Counted from the first letter of the stretch, positions 31,465 through 40,462 are shown. The stretch is DNA of 64,000 nucleotides from Acidobacterium capsulatum ATCC 51196 (GCF_000022565.1 NC_012483.1:3534001-3598000); one strand, 5' to 3'. A program made the numbers and translations. Notes: generated from the letters alone by a model not told the origin.

Positions 31465-33156
31465 ATGGGCCAGAACGAAAGGAACGACGAGCAGCCACTG
31501 GAGCGACCCAGGCGGCGGTGTGGCCGCTGGTGCCGCGTTGCGGTGATTGTAACTGTGATAGTGGCAATTCTGCTGGGTATTGGCCAGTGGGTGGTGAACA
31601 ACGCCGAGCCGATGCTGCGTCGAAGGATTGTGGACTCACTCTCGGCGCGCCTGAATAGCCGGGTGGTTCTGCAGCACTTTCATGTTTCGCTGGTGGCTGG
31701 GTTGTCGGCGACGGGCAGCGGGCTGCAGATTTATCCGAACGATATGCCGTCAGGGCGGCCGCTGGCGACGGTGGAGAAGTTCTCCTTTCATACTCACTGG
31801 CATGATCTGTTTCGCAGCCCGATGAACATTGCGCTGGTGAAGGTGAGCGGGCTGCATCTGAACATTCCGCCGAAGCAGGTGCGTCAGCAGGTGAAGGCGC
31901 TGCACCCCATGCGCGGACAGAAGGGCTCGCACAAGCAGAGCATCAACGTGGATCGCGTGCAGGTGGATCACGCGGTGCTGAACATCATGAGCAGCAAGCC
32001 GGGCAAGCCGCCGATGATGTTTGTGATTTCGAATATCCGGATGGGAGCGGCGGAAAAGGGCAAGGGGCGGCACTTTACGGCGCAGCTCATCAATCCCAAG
32101 CCGGTGGGCGCGATTGCCACGGATGGTTATTTCGGGCCGTTTCATGCGGACGATCCGGGGCAGACGCCGGTCTCGGGCGATTACAGCTTTGCGCATGCTG
32201 ATCTCGGAACCATCAAGGGCATCGGCGGCATGCTTTCGTCCAAAGGGCATTATCAGGGGCAACTGAACCACATTGTGGTGGATGGCGAGACGGATACACC
32301 CGACTTCAGCCTGAGCACGGCGAATACACCGGTGCCGCTGCACACTCAATTTCATGCGATTGTGGATGGCACCAACGGCAACACCTATCTGCAGCCGGTG
32401 AACGCCATGCTGAACCACTCGAAGATTGTGGCGCGCGGTGAGGTGGTGCGCGGCCCCGGCGGCAAGGGGCATGAGATTGATCTGAAGGTGGAATCAGGGC
32501 CCGCCAACATTGAGGACTTTTTGCGGCTGGCGGTGAAGACGACGCCTCCGTTGATGAGCGGCGCGGTGACGCTGCATTTTTCGTTGAAGATTCCGCCGGG
32601 CAAGGTGTCTGTGGTGAAAAAGCTGCAGTTGGATGGGACCTTTCAGTTGAAGAATGCACACTTCAACAATCCGAAATTTCAGGCGGCGGTGGATGAGCTG
32701 AGCCTGCGGGCGCAGGGGCGGCCGAAAAAGGCGAAGACGATCGGCAAGGCGCGCAAGCAGGGGAATCTCGATCAGGTGCAGATGCCGGATGCGGCCTCGC
32801 AAATGCAGGGGCACTTTTACCTTGGGAATGGAAAGCTGAGGCTGCAGCATCTGGTCTACACGGTGAAGGGCGCGGTCGTGGGGCTTGACGGCGTGTATTC
32901 GCTTGACGGAAAGCAGTTTGACCTGCATGGCGTGGTGCGCACCTCGGCCAAGGCATCGCAGATGGTGACGGGCTGGAAGCACTGGGCGCTGAAGATCGCC
33001 AATCCGTTCCTGTCAAAGAAGAATGCGGGGATGCAGGTGCCCATCCAGATTCACGGGACGCGCTCGTCGCCGCACTTCGGTCTCGACTTCAAGCATCGCC
33101 ATGAAGATGAGAAGGCGCTGCCGAAGGGCAAGCGGGTGCAGCCTCCGCCGCAGTAG
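31465..33156 (+). CDS. AsmA-like membrane-anchored protein
   Basis: A 563-residue protein with a basic cytoplasmic start, one transmembrane helix (about residues 24-45) and a long periplasmic beta-rich part. The segment after the helix (PMLRRRIVDSLSARLNSRVVLQHFHVSL) is the typical AsmA/TamB-like opening, and the C-terminal third matches the AsmA C-terminal style. Such proteins act in outer-membrane lipid transport or biogenesis. The function here is by family only. ATG 31465 is preceded by a weak AAGGGTGG. Confidence 0.75.
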   Translation: MGQNERNDEQPLERPRRRCGRWCRVAVIVTVIVAILLGIGQWVVNNAEPMLRRRIVDSLSARLNSRVVLQHFHVSLVAGLSATGSGLQIYPNDMPSGRPLATVEKFSFHTHWHDLFRSPMNIALVKVSGLHLNIPPKQVRQQVKALHPMRGQKGSHKQSINVDRVQVDHAVLNIMSSKPGKPPMMFVISNIRMGAAEKGKGRHFTAQLINPKPVGAIATDGYFGPFHADDPGQTPVSGDYSFAHADLGTIKGIGGMLSSKGHYQGQLNHIVVDGETDTPDFSLSTANTPVPLHTQFHAIVDGTNGNTYLQPVNAMLNHSKIVARGEVVRGPGGKGHEIDLKVESGPANIEDFLRLAVKTTPPLMSGAVTLHFSLKIPPGKVSVVKKLQLDGTFQLKNAHFNNPKFQAAVDELSLRAQGRPKKAKTIGKARKQGNLDQVQMPDAASQMQGHFYLGNGKLRLQHLVYTVKGAVVGLDGVYSLDGKQFDLHGVVRTSAKASQMVTGWKHWALKIANPFLSKKNAGMQVPIQIHGTRSSPHFGLDFKHRHEDEKALPKGKRVQPPPQ

Positions 33157-33158
33157 GC

Positions 33159-34841
33159 TCAGCGCGCTTCTGCCGACGGCTCAAGAATGATGTCGCAGTC
33201 GCGCTCTACATAGCCGAAGCGCATGAACTGATAGCCGCAGAAATCGTGGGTTTCGCTGTAGCCATGCTGCTTTGCGTAGGCCACGATGCGATAGCGGTCG
33301 TTCTGCCAGATACTGTTCAGGCCGGCACCGGGCCTTTTCCAGTCGTAACTGACAGCGCTGTCGCGCGGGCTCCAACGGAAGCCGCCGACAACGATGATGC
33401 GCGGGCGTTTTGCGATTGCGATGGGGGCATCCCGGTCGATGTGCTGGTGTTTGCTCCATAGCCAGTAGGGCGAGCTCTGGTTGGCGTAGATATTGCGCCG
33501 GAAATACGGAAGCACGTTGATGGAGTGATAGTAAAAGCCATCCACGGGGACGCCGGAATACTGCTTGAGGAATGCGGCGGTCGCGGTGCTGGGAGCGGAG
33601 GCGGTGCGCGTGCTGCGCCAAAGGGCATGGGCGGTCCAGGCGATCTGTTCGACTGCCATCAGCACCAGCAGGGCGGTGACGATGCGATGCCCGCGCGTCA
33701 ACGGCTGCGTGGTAGAGGGCCACACCAGCCAGAGCGCGATGAAAAAGCCCATCATCATCATGCCGCAGTGCCTTGGCTCCAGATACATGCTGCTGAAAAT
33801 CAACACGAGCACCAGATAGGGCAACAAGCCGGGCCATCCCATCGGACCCGCTTCGAGGGTCGGGGGTGTGCGAATGGCCAGCCAGCAGAGCGCGCCGAAG
33901 AGCAGGAGTCCGTAAAGGCCCGCGTCTGACAGCGGAAAAGTGATGGTGCCGAGAATGCGCGCGGCTCTTTTGTGGAGAGACTGGAGCGGCGTGCGATGGT
34001 GGCGCGGATAGGGTAAGGGAACCAATTGATCCGCCGCGGTAGTGGCCGAAGAGTGGGGCTGGTACTTTGCCGCGAGGGGCCGGCCAAGGAGCTGGGCGTC
34101 CATTCTTTTGGCCGATTTGACGATGTTTGTGGCGGCTGGCCAACTGTCATCCGGTGGCGGATATGCCGAAAAAACGGCCACACTGACGCCGGTGAGCAGG
34201 ATCAACGCCGCTGCGATCCCGGCCGGGTTGCGCCCGAGGCCTGCGACGCCGGACCGGGACCGGGAGCGCCATGCCTGCATCAGGGCTACGGCCGCCAGTC
34301 CCAGAGCAGCAAGAAAGCCGTGCAGTGAGATGTTGGCGCACAGGGCCAGAATTACGGCGAGAAGTATGGGACGCTGTGCGCGGTTCCGCAGCAGCGCCGC
34401 CGCTGCAAAGCCTAGCGGCGTGAATAACACATAGCTGCGAGCGATGACGGCGTCCTGATAAGCGAGCCAGAAGGTGAGCGGCAACAGCAGGCGCAGTATG
34501 GGAGGAAATGGCGACCAGCGCAGGAAAATCGCGATGCCGGCCAGCGCCATGGCTCCCGTCGCCCAGGCCATGCCGGAATAGCTCACGTGAAGCAGAATCA
34601 GCAGATGCAGGAAGCAGTGCCACAGAGCGGGGCTGCCCTCATAGCGCACCCCATGCGCCACAATCTGCCAGAAGCCCATGGAGCGGGCGATCAGCCACGC
34701 CTGTGCTTCGTCAGCCCACGGGTCGTGCCATAACAATCCAATGCTAACTACGGCAGCGTCAAGCAGCAGAGCCAGCGTGTCCCAACCGCTCCAGCGGCGA
34801 GGCCTGTCGCCGGCCTCGGCAGAGCGCTCCATCCAGCTCAT
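33159..34841 (-). CDS. Polytopic membrane protein, GT-C glycosyltransferase-like
   Basis: A 560-residue integral membrane protein with roughly ten or more hydrophobic helices and a soluble C-terminal domain of about 150 residues. The first periplasmic loop has DPWADEAQAWLIAR, an acidic pair placed as in GT-C glycosyltransferases (PMT/ArnT type). That makes a lipid-linked-sugar transferase the best guess. No substrate can be named. It ends 2 bases from the convergent AsmA-like gene. Confidence 0.65.
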   Translation of the reverse strand: MSWMERSAEAGDRPRRWSGWDTLALLLDAAVVSIGLLWHDPWADEAQAWLIARSMGFWQIVAHGVRYEGSPALWHCFLHLLILLHVSYSGMAWATGAMALAGIAIFLRWSPFPPILRLLLPLTFWLAYQDAVIARSYVLFTPLGFAAAALLRNRAQRPILLAVILALCANISLHGFLAALGLAAVALMQAWRSRSRSGVAGLGRNPAGIAAALILLTGVSVAVFSAYPPPDDSWPAATNIVKSAKRMDAQLLGRPLAAKYQPHSSATTAADQLVPLPYPRHHRTPLQSLHKRAARILGTITFPLSDAGLYGLLLFGALCWLAIRTPPTLEAGPMGWPGLLPYLVLVLIFSSMYLEPRHCGMMMMGFFIALWLVWPSTTQPLTRGHRIVTALLVLMAVEQIAWTAHALWRSTRTASAPSTATAAFLKQYSGVPVDGFYYHSINVLPYFRRNIYANQSSPYWLWSKHQHIDRDAPIAIAKRPRIIVVGGFRWSPRDSAVSYDWKRPGAGLNSIWQNDRYRIVAYAKQHGYSETHDFCGYQFMRFGYVERDCDIILEPSAEAR

Positions 34842-35139
34842 GCGTATAAATACGTCTCCTACATTCCCGTGGGAAGTTCAGTTGTCTGAGCCGATTCTAT
34901 ACATGCTCAAAGCCAGATTGCCATGCGGGAAGGTAAATACTCCGATGGTTGACTTAGGGCGATAACGTAAGTTGATGAAACGCAAGGTGTAGGAAGGTGG
35001 AGCGCGGAGGGTCTGGCGGGACGAGCATGCCCGAGCGGGGGCGGTTTTGCGCCTCGGGGCCGGCCGTGAGCCTTTTGGGTTGCCCTGCGCATCCAATATG
35101 GGTAACATAAGAGAATTGCAGGAAAGGTCTTTTCGAGTC
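34842..35139. other. Intergenic region upstream of rpmE
   Basis: This 298-base divergent gap serves both the GT-C-like gene and rpmE. Apart from a candidate rpmE promoter I see no gene, repeat or riboswitch-like fold. Confidence 0.4.
35080..35108 (+). promoter_or_regulatory. Candidate sigma-70-type promoter for rpmE
   Basis: TTGCCC and TAACAT are separated by 17 bases and lie about 32 bases before the rpmE start. The pair is a fair but not perfect match to the consensus. Confidence 0.4.
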
Positions 35140-35358
35140 ATGCCAAAGCAGAATATTCATCCGAACTACAACGAAATTCATGTCAAGTGCGCCTGCGGGA
35201 ACGACTTTACGACGCGCTCGACCCATCGTGGTGACATCCACGTGGAAATCTGCTCGGCTTGCCACCCGTTTTTCACCGGTAAGCAGAAGCTGATCGACAC
35301 CGCGGGCCGCGTGGAGCGCTTCCGCCGCAAGTACGCCAAGGTCGAAGCCGCCAAGTAA
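35140..35358 (+). CDS. rpmE: 50S ribosomal protein bL31
   Basis: A 72-residue ribosomal protein of the large-subunit central protuberance. It begins [10 protein letters not shown] and has the zinc ligands of the C+ form, with cysteines in VKCACGN and EICSACHP. The RVERFRRKY segment is the conserved rRNA-binding helix. A longer frame upstream is not ribosomal and is rejected. A hairpin lies shortly after the stop. Confidence 0.97.
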   Translation: MPKQNIHPNYNEIHVKCACGNDFTTRSTHRGDIHVEICSACHPFFTGKQKLIDTAGRVERFRRKYAKVEAAK

Positions 35359-35382
35359 CGCGCCGGCGCAGCACAGAACCCA

Positions 35383-35408
35383 GAAGCCTCCGCGTTGGCG
35401 GAGGCTTC
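35383..35408 (+). terminator. Hairpin after rpmE
   Basis: GAAGCCTCCGC, loop GTTG, GCGGAGGCTTC: a perfect 11-bp stem. It lacks a T-run, so termination may be weak and allow read-through into dusB. Confidence 0.6.
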
Positions 35409-35440
35409 GACGTGTTTGCCGGGAATGCAGGGCCTCTTCG

Positions 35441-36652
35441 ATGAAGAAGCGATCGATGAAGAAGCAGTGGGACAATCCGGTCGAGTACACCATGCCGGAG
35501 GGCGTGCGCGTGCCCGCGTCGATGGATATCGGCGGGGTGGTGGTGGCTCCGGCAACGGTGCTGGCGCCCATGGCGGGGGTGACGGATACGGTGTTCCGCC
35601 GCTTCATCCGGAACGCGAGCCTGTTTGCCGAGGGCGGCGCGGGCGCGGCGAATGTGGACCGCGAGGTGACCAACCAGCAGTCCGGCTGCGGGCTCATCAT
35701 GACCGAGTTCACCTCGGCGGATGGGTTGTCGAAGATGCGCGAGTCCAAGCGCAAGCGCTACCTCACGTTTTATGAGGACGAGCATCCCATTGCGGCGCAG
35801 CTTTTCGGGTCGAATCCGGAGACGCTGGCCGAGGGGGCGCGCATTGTGGAAGACACCGGCTTTGACATGGTGGACCTGAATCTTGGCTGCCCGGCCAAGC
35901 GCGTAGTGGCGTGCAACGGCGGCAGCGGCCTGCTGCGCGACCTGCCGCTGATTGCGAAGATATTTGAAGCAGTGCGCGGGGCGGTGAAGATTCCTTTCAC
36001 GGTCAAGTTCCGGCTGGGCTGGAACGATCAGCACATCATTTGCGTTCCGCTGGCGCGGCTGGCCGAAGAAAGCGGGCTGAATGCCGTGTCACTGCATGCT
36101 CGCACGCGCGAGCAGGGCTACTCCGGTCAGGCACGGTGGGAGCACATTGCGGAAGTGAAGGATGCGGTGCGGATTCCGGTGATTGGCAACGGCGATGTGC
36201 GCACGCCGGAAGATGCCTGCGCGCTGGTGGCGAAGACGGGCTGCGACGGGGTGATGATTGGCCGTGCGGCTCCGGCGAATCCGTGGATTTTTCGCCAGAT
36301 TGCACAGTACACGGCGACGGGCCGCTATGACGAGCCCAGCGAGGCGGATCGCTACCAGATGATTCGCACCTACTTTGAGATGCTGCTCGACGAGGGCCGC
36401 GAAGATGAGCATGCCTCGCGTGCGGCCGAGGGCAAGATGAAGCAGTTTGCCTCATGGTTCACGCATGGAGTGCCGGGTGGTGCGGGGTTGCGCAAGTCCA
36501 TTTATGAGGCAAAGACGGGGCCGAAGATTCTGGATGCGGTGGAGCGGTTTTTTGAGACGCGCCTGAGCGGGGAAGCGCTCGAGCCGTTGCAGCGGATGGA
36601 AGATGTGCCGGAGGATTTTCCGGCTATGGATTCGGCCGCCTGCGCAGGATGA
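35441..36652 (+). CDS. dusB: tRNA-dihydrouridine synthase (DusB-like) with insertion
   Basis: This FMN enzyme reduces uridine to dihydrouridine in tRNA. It is 403 residues long, against about 320 for E. coli DusB. Motifs: APMAGVTD (about 42-49), the catalytic Cys in LNLGCPAKRV (Cys150), VKFRLGW, the phosphate-binding NGDVRTPED and IGRAAPANPW. Between the first helix and the strand LIMTEF there is an extra segment of about 22 residues (about 57-80, AEGGAGAANVDRE), and the N-terminus is extended by about 25. The stop overlaps the convergent gene by 29 bases. Confidence 0.93.
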   Translation: MKKRSMKKQWDNPVEYTMPEGVRVPASMDIGGVVVAPATVLAPMAGVTDTVFRRFIRNASLFAEGGAGAANVDREVTNQQSGCGLIMTEFTSADGLSKMRESKRKRYLTFYEDEHPIAAQLFGSNPETLAEGARIVEDTGFDMVDLNLGCPAKRVVACNGGSGLLRDLPLIAKIFEAVRGAVKIPFTVKFRLGWNDQHIICVPLARLAEESGLNAVSLHARTREQGYSGQARWEHIAEVKDAVRIPVIGNGDVRTPEDACALVAKTGCDGVMIGRAAPANPWIFRQIAQYTATGRYDEPSEADRYQMIRTYFEMLLDEGREDEHASRAAEGKMKQFASWFTHGVPGGAGLRKSIYEAKTGPKILDAVERFFETRLSGEALEPLQRMEDVPEDFPAMDSAACAG

Positions 36653-38180
36653 CGCGCGGCGTCGTTCGCCAGTGCTCGTCGAGGCCGATGACCTGCCACT
36701 CGATTTCGCGGGAAAGATACTGCAGCACGACCGGATAGGTAGGGTGCAGACGGAGCGCGGGCGCGATCAGGTAAAGCATTGGATCGTCCTGGGATAACTC
36801 GATTCCGGTAAAGTAGCCATGACGTTGCAGCTCGCCGGAGCGATGCAACGTGCGCACGCGCATCCAGTAGTCGAGCGCCTGCAAGGGCAGGTGCGGGTCT
36901 TCTTCGGCTTTCAACTCCATCACGACGAGACGGCCATTCCGTGTGACGGTCAGCAGGTCCATGAGGCCGCGATCGGCCGCGGAGAGAGCGGGCACCTGCT
37001 CATAGAGAAAATCGCCGCGCAGCATGGGGTCGATTACGCCGGGATGCTGGCGCAACTGCGATTCCAGCCACGGTTCCGGCTGCATGCGATAGAGCGGATT
37101 GCGCAGGTTGCCACCGGGTTTGCGGTCTTCAGCCAGGCGCGCGGCCAGATCGAGAAGCCAGGATGCGGTCTCTTCTGTGAGTTCTGTTTCACTGCGGCCC
37201 GCGCCGAAGGTGATACGGTCGGCGAGGCGAAAGCTGCCTGGCAGTGGCTCATGGCGCACGCGTGCATATTCTAGGCCATGCAGCAGAAGCGCGACTTCAG
37301 TGGCAGAGCGCGGGCGAATCTCGGTGCGAGTGCGCAGGGATTCGGGCAACTGATCGAGCAGAGACTGAAGTCCCTCGCGCATGCGCGCCATGGCTGCCTC
37401 GGGATCAAAGGCGTGCCTCACTTCCATGGCAAGATTGCCCGTGTCGGTGATTTCCAAAGGCGTCAGCTCGTCGTTGTCTTCGCTCAGCTCGTAGAGTTCC
37501 CACTTTGCCAGATCGCGGCTGAGCCACCGCATGCGTTCGCGTGCGCCCTGGGCCATGCCGCGCGGCAGGAACAGACGCAGCCCTTCGACGACCCGCTTTT
37601 TTGCGAGGCGTTCGCGGCAGGCCTGCAGCCATAAAATGCCCAGCGTGACGGCGTTGGTGATGGTGGACGCATCTTCCTGCGCGTTGACGCCGAGCACTGC
37701 CCAGGCTGAGGGTCCGCGCGCGAGCAGTCCGCGCGCGTAGGCGGGGCCGAGGCTTTGCTCCATGTCGAGCGCGGTGGAGAAGGATTCAGGAGTGCCTTCA
37801 AAGTGGGAGGTGACCACGCGCTGGAGCCGCTGCAAATATTGACGCCGGCTGGAGTCGCGCGCCGTGGGGGTGCGGCGCTCCTGCTCGGCGAGCATGAGCA
37901 GTGACTGCGGCCTGGTCTGGCCGAAGCGGCGTGTCTCGATGAGCAGCGAGTTGCTTCTTGCGCGCATGCCGGTCACGGTGCGCACCAGATTGCGCTGATC
38001 AGACCAAAGGTGCAGCATGCAGCGGTTATGCTCACTCGTGACCGAGTAGCGGGCCAGCCGCATGTCGAAGAGCATCGCGCCTTCTTCGAGCACGGCGGCG
38101 GAGGGATGCTCGGCGAGGAAGGCTTCCAGGCGCTGGGCGAGTTCTAATGGCGTGAGGGCGGCGGGTGCTTGCGTGATCAT
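36624..38180 (-). CDS. Unknown protein with C-terminal PD-(D/E)XK nuclease-like domain
   Basis: A 518-residue protein with no family I can name. The region about residues 373-440 has a restriction-endonuclease-like pattern: Glu373 in a helix (WLESQLRQ), Asp408 (RGLMDLLTV), then GRLVVMELK with Glu422 and Lys424, and Gln434 in the following helix (QALDYW). This spacing matches the PD-(D/E)XK fold of nucleases such as NucS/RecB-like proteins. The N-terminal 370 residues are mostly helical and charged. ATG 38180 is preferred to a GTG at 38231. Its 3' end overlaps dusB tail to tail by 29 bases. Confidence 0.7.
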   Translation of the reverse strand: MITQAPAALTPLELAQRLEAFLAEHPSAAVLEEGAMLFDMRLARYSVTSEHNRCMLHLWSDQRNLVRTVTGMRARSNSLLIETRRFGQTRPQSLLMLAEQERRTPTARDSSRRQYLQRLQRVVTSHFEGTPESFSTALDMEQSLGPAYARGLLARGPSAWAVLGVNAQEDASTITNAVTLGILWLQACRERLAKKRVVEGLRLFLPRGMAQGARERMRWLSRDLAKWELYELSEDNDELTPLEITDTGNLAMEVRHAFDPEAAMARMREGLQSLLDQLPESLRTRTEIRPRSATEVALLLHGLEYARVRHEPLPGSFRLADRITFGAGRSETELTEETASWLLDLAARLAEDRKPGGNLRNPLYRMQPEPWLESQLRQHPGVIDPMLRGDFLYEQVPALSAADRGLMDLLTVTRNGRLVVMELKAEEDPHLPLQALDYWMRVRTLHRSGELQRHGYFTGIELSQDDPMLYLIAPALRLHPTYPVVLQYLSREIEWQVIGLDEHWRTTPRVILRRRPNP

Positions 38181-38254
38181 GATGGATCTAAAACCCGTGG
38201 CCTCGATGTCTGCGCATCGGTGAGGCGGCACGGAAAAGTAGCACGCGAGTCTGG

Positions 38255-38291
38255 GAGAAAAAACGCGGCGAAGGGTGAATGCTTCGCCGCG
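38255..38291 (-). terminator. Rho-independent terminator after serB
   Basis: On the minus strand CGCGGCGAAG, an 8-base loop and CTTCGCCGCG are followed by TTTTTTC. It lies between the serB stop and the next gene. Confidence 0.85.
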
Positions 38292-38330
38292 CTGAGGTCA
38301 CTATAGCGGAAGTGAATTGCGTGCGGCAGG

Positions 38331-39572
38331 TTACTTTGATTCCGTTGCTTCGCTCGCGCGCAGATCGCGGTCGCGCACGCCGATGAGATAAAGCAGACCA
38401 TCCAGGCCGAGCCATGAGATGGACTGGCTGGCCTGCTGGCGCACGCGCGGCTTGGCGCGATAAGCAATGCCCATGCCGGCCACGCTGAGCATGGGAATGT
38501 CGTTGGCTCCGTCACCGACGGCAACGACCTGTTCGAGAGAGATGCTCTCGCGCCCGGCAATCTCTTTGAGCAGCGCGGCTTTGCGCTCGCCATTCACAAT
38601 GGGCGGAATCACGCGGCCGGTGACCGTGCCATCTATGATTTCGAGATCATTGGCGTACACGTAGTCGATGCCAAGTTTCTGTTGCAGGTGGTTGGCGAAG
38701 AACTTGAATCCGCCGGAAAGAATGGCGGTTTTGTAGCCGAGACGGCGCAGCGTGCGGATGAGGCGCTCCGCACCCTCGGTCAGCGGAATGGCATCGAGCA
38801 ACGTGTAGACCCGCTCGGCCGGAAGGCCTTTGAGCAAGCTGACACGGCGTGTGAAGCTCTCGTCAAAGTTGAGTTCTCCGCGCATGGCGGCCTCAGTGAT
38901 CTTCACGACTTCATCGCCGACACCGGCCATTCGCGCCAGCTCGTCGATAACTTCGCCCTGGATCAGCGTCGAGTCCATATCAAAGGCAAAGAGGCGGCGA
39001 TTGCGGCGGAAGATGCTCTCATGCTGGAAGGCGATATCGACAGAGAGCTCTTCAGCGGCGGCGGTGAACTCCGCGCGCATGGCTGCCTCGCGTGAGAGGT
39101 CGCCGCTGGCAGAGATCTCAATGCAGGCGTTGGCCGCGATGTCAGAAGCAATGTGCTGCGTGAGCGGCTCAATGCGATAGACGTTGAACGCGTGCGCCGC
39201 GAGGATGGCGCTGACTCGCGCGAGATGCCGTGCAGTGACAGTGCGGCCAAGGATGGTGATGAGAAAGTGGGGCTGGTAGGAGTCATGCAGCCAGCGTTCG
39301 AGCGACTCCTGCGAGACCGCGGAGAAAGATGGCTCGAGGCGGAGATCGCGCGCATGCTCAGTGAGCGTGATCTTGAGCGAGGTGACGCTCTTGCTTGCCG
39401 GTATCTCGATGAGTATGCCGAGGGCGAGCGTCTCGTGCACGACCGCCTGGCCGATGTCGAGGATGTTAACGTCGTGAGCCGCCAGCACATGCGTGAGATC
39501 GGCAGTCAGCCCGGGCCGGTCAGGCCCGGAGAAGTGAATCAGCAAGTAAGAAGGGGTGGACTCTGCGCTCAT
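38331..39572 (-). CDS. serB: Phosphoserine phosphatase with N-terminal ACT-like domains
   Basis: This 413-residue enzyme catalyses the last step of serine synthesis. An N-terminal region of about 180 residues holds two ACT-like regulatory domains (HFSGPDRPGLTADLTHVL and HFLITILGRTVTARHLARV). The HAD phosphatase follows, with the catalytic FDMDSTLIQGE, ILSGGFKFF and GDGANDIPML. The double-ACT form is longer than E. coli SerB and resembles mycobacterial SerB2. ATG 39572 (MSAES) is chosen; a GTG/ATG frame reaches 39614. Confidence 0.93.
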   Translation of the reverse strand: MSAESTPSYLLIHFSGPDRPGLTADLTHVLAAHDVNILDIGQAVVHETLALGILIEIPASKSVTSLKITLTEHARDLRLEPSFSAVSQESLERWLHDSYQPHFLITILGRTVTARHLARVSAILAAHAFNVYRIEPLTQHIASDIAANACIEISASGDLSREAAMRAEFTAAAEELSVDIAFQHESIFRRNRRLFAFDMDSTLIQGEVIDELARMAGVGDEVVKITEAAMRGELNFDESFTRRVSLLKGLPAERVYTLLDAIPLTEGAERLIRTLRRLGYKTAILSGGFKFFANHLQQKLGIDYVYANDLEIIDGTVTGRVIPPIVNGERKAALLKEIAGRESISLEQVVAVGDGANDIPMLSVAGMGIAYRAKPRVRQQASQSISWLGLDGLLYLIGVRDRDLRASEATESK

Positions 39573-39909
39573 ATCTGTCCCGAATATACCGGACGAGAGG
39601 AGCCGATGACACACAGGATCGCATCCAAGCTCCCGACATTGGACGCTGATGCCGTGGGAGGGTTAGGCGGCGAGGTGGTGGGATTAGTTTTCCCGCGGAA
39701 ATAATTGAGCTTGTGCAGGCAACTCGCAGAGATACGGAAGATATGGAATTTTGTGTCAGCTGCAAACAACATTTTCCGCCATGGTTCCATCCGATGAGCA
39801 GATGTATTCCGGGCGCAGTGCGGGCGTGACGCAAAGCTATCAGTACCACACGGCGGCGAGCACTAGAACGAACGGCTAATGCATAAGTGGTTACTCGAAG
39901 GGAGAACAA
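39573..39909. other. Intergenic region before DUF3309 gene
   Basis: This is a 337-base divergent gap. No convincing gene is present. It becomes AT-richer from about 39700 and should hold promoters for serB and the small membrane protein gene. Confidence 0.35.
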
Positions 39910-40056
39910 ATGCTTCTCGTCATCTTGATTATTCTGTTGTTGGTATTTGGTTTTGGCGGATACAGAATGGGCCCCGGTGTTGGATATTACGGCGGCGGCG
40001 GCATCAGTCTGATCCTGTTGATTCTGATTATTCTGCTTCTGTTGCGAGTGATCTGA
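39910..40056 (+). CDS. Small DUF3309-like membrane protein
   Basis: A 48-residue protein made of two hydrophobic helices (MLLVILIILLLVFGFGG and ISLILLILIILLLLRVI) joined by a Gly/Tyr-rich turn (YRMGPGVGYYGGGG). This is the DUF3309 pattern. AGGGAG lies 5 bases upstream of the start, and a strong terminator follows 28 bases after the stop. It is commonly found as a stress- or envelope-related small protein; function unknown. Confidence 0.8.
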   Translation: MLLVILIILLLVFGFGGYRMGPGVGYYGGGGISLILLILIILLLLRVI

Positions 40057-40084
40057 CGGGTTCACCGGCATTGCTTTGATGATG

Positions 40085-40114
40085 AAAGGCCAGAGTTTTA
40101 AACTCTGGCCTTTT
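40085..40114 (+). terminator. Rho-independent terminator
   Basis: AAAGGCCAGAGTT, loop TTA, AACTCTGGCCTTT plus T: a 13-bp perfect stem in A/T-rich flanks. It ends the DUF3309 transcript. Confidence 0.88.
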
Positions 40115-40204
40115 GGTTTGGCAGGGATGCCTCACAAGTGTACGGAGGCGGGATAACCCGGCTCAGTGGCTGCAGCATCTTTTGTGAAGCAGGAGACAAG
40201 AATT

Positions 40205-40396
40205 ATGAGAGAAGAACCAGACAGCTTGAAAACCCCCGAGATTGATCAAAAGGAGTTCCCGGGATCGCGAGAATCGGATGAACAGCGCCGAATCGACCAG
40301 ATTGCGAACGAAATGGCAGAGAAAGGTAACCGTACCGAGCACAAATACGATGAGAATCTGAAAATACCGGCAACTGGACCGGGAGGAATCTCCTGA
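40205..40396 (+). CDS. Small hydrophilic hypothetical protein
   Basis: A 63-residue, highly charged protein (MREEPDSLKTPEIDQKEF..., EQRRIDQIANEMAEKG) with no cysteine or hydrophobic segment. AGGAG lies 10 bases before the ATG and a terminator follows, so it is a self-contained small gene. The composition suggests a disordered or helical stress-type protein; no family recognised. Confidence 0.6.
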   Translation: MREEPDSLKTPEIDQKEFPGSRESDEQRRIDQIANEMAEKGNRTEHKYDENLKIPATGPGGIS

Positions 40397-40433
40397 TTCA
40401 GCAAAACAAACCGTATGGAACCGGTCAAGTCAA

Positions 40434-40462
40434 GAAACCCCGCTGTTGTGCAGCGGGGTTTC
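40434..40462 (+). terminator. Terminator hairpin after small hypothetical gene
   Basis: GAAACCCCGCTG, loop TTGTG, CAGCGGGGTTTC: a 12-bp perfect stem. It could serve both directions, since the next gene converges on it. Confidence 0.75.

Noticed and set aside
34954-35754. 266-codon minus-strand frame across rpmE and the dusB start
   Set aside because: It is antisense to bL31 and DusB, both certain, and has no domain.
39520-40071. 183-codon minus-strand frame over the DUF3309 gene
   Set aside because: It is antisense to a small gene with ribosome site and terminator, and its sequence is Gln/Asn-rich without family features.
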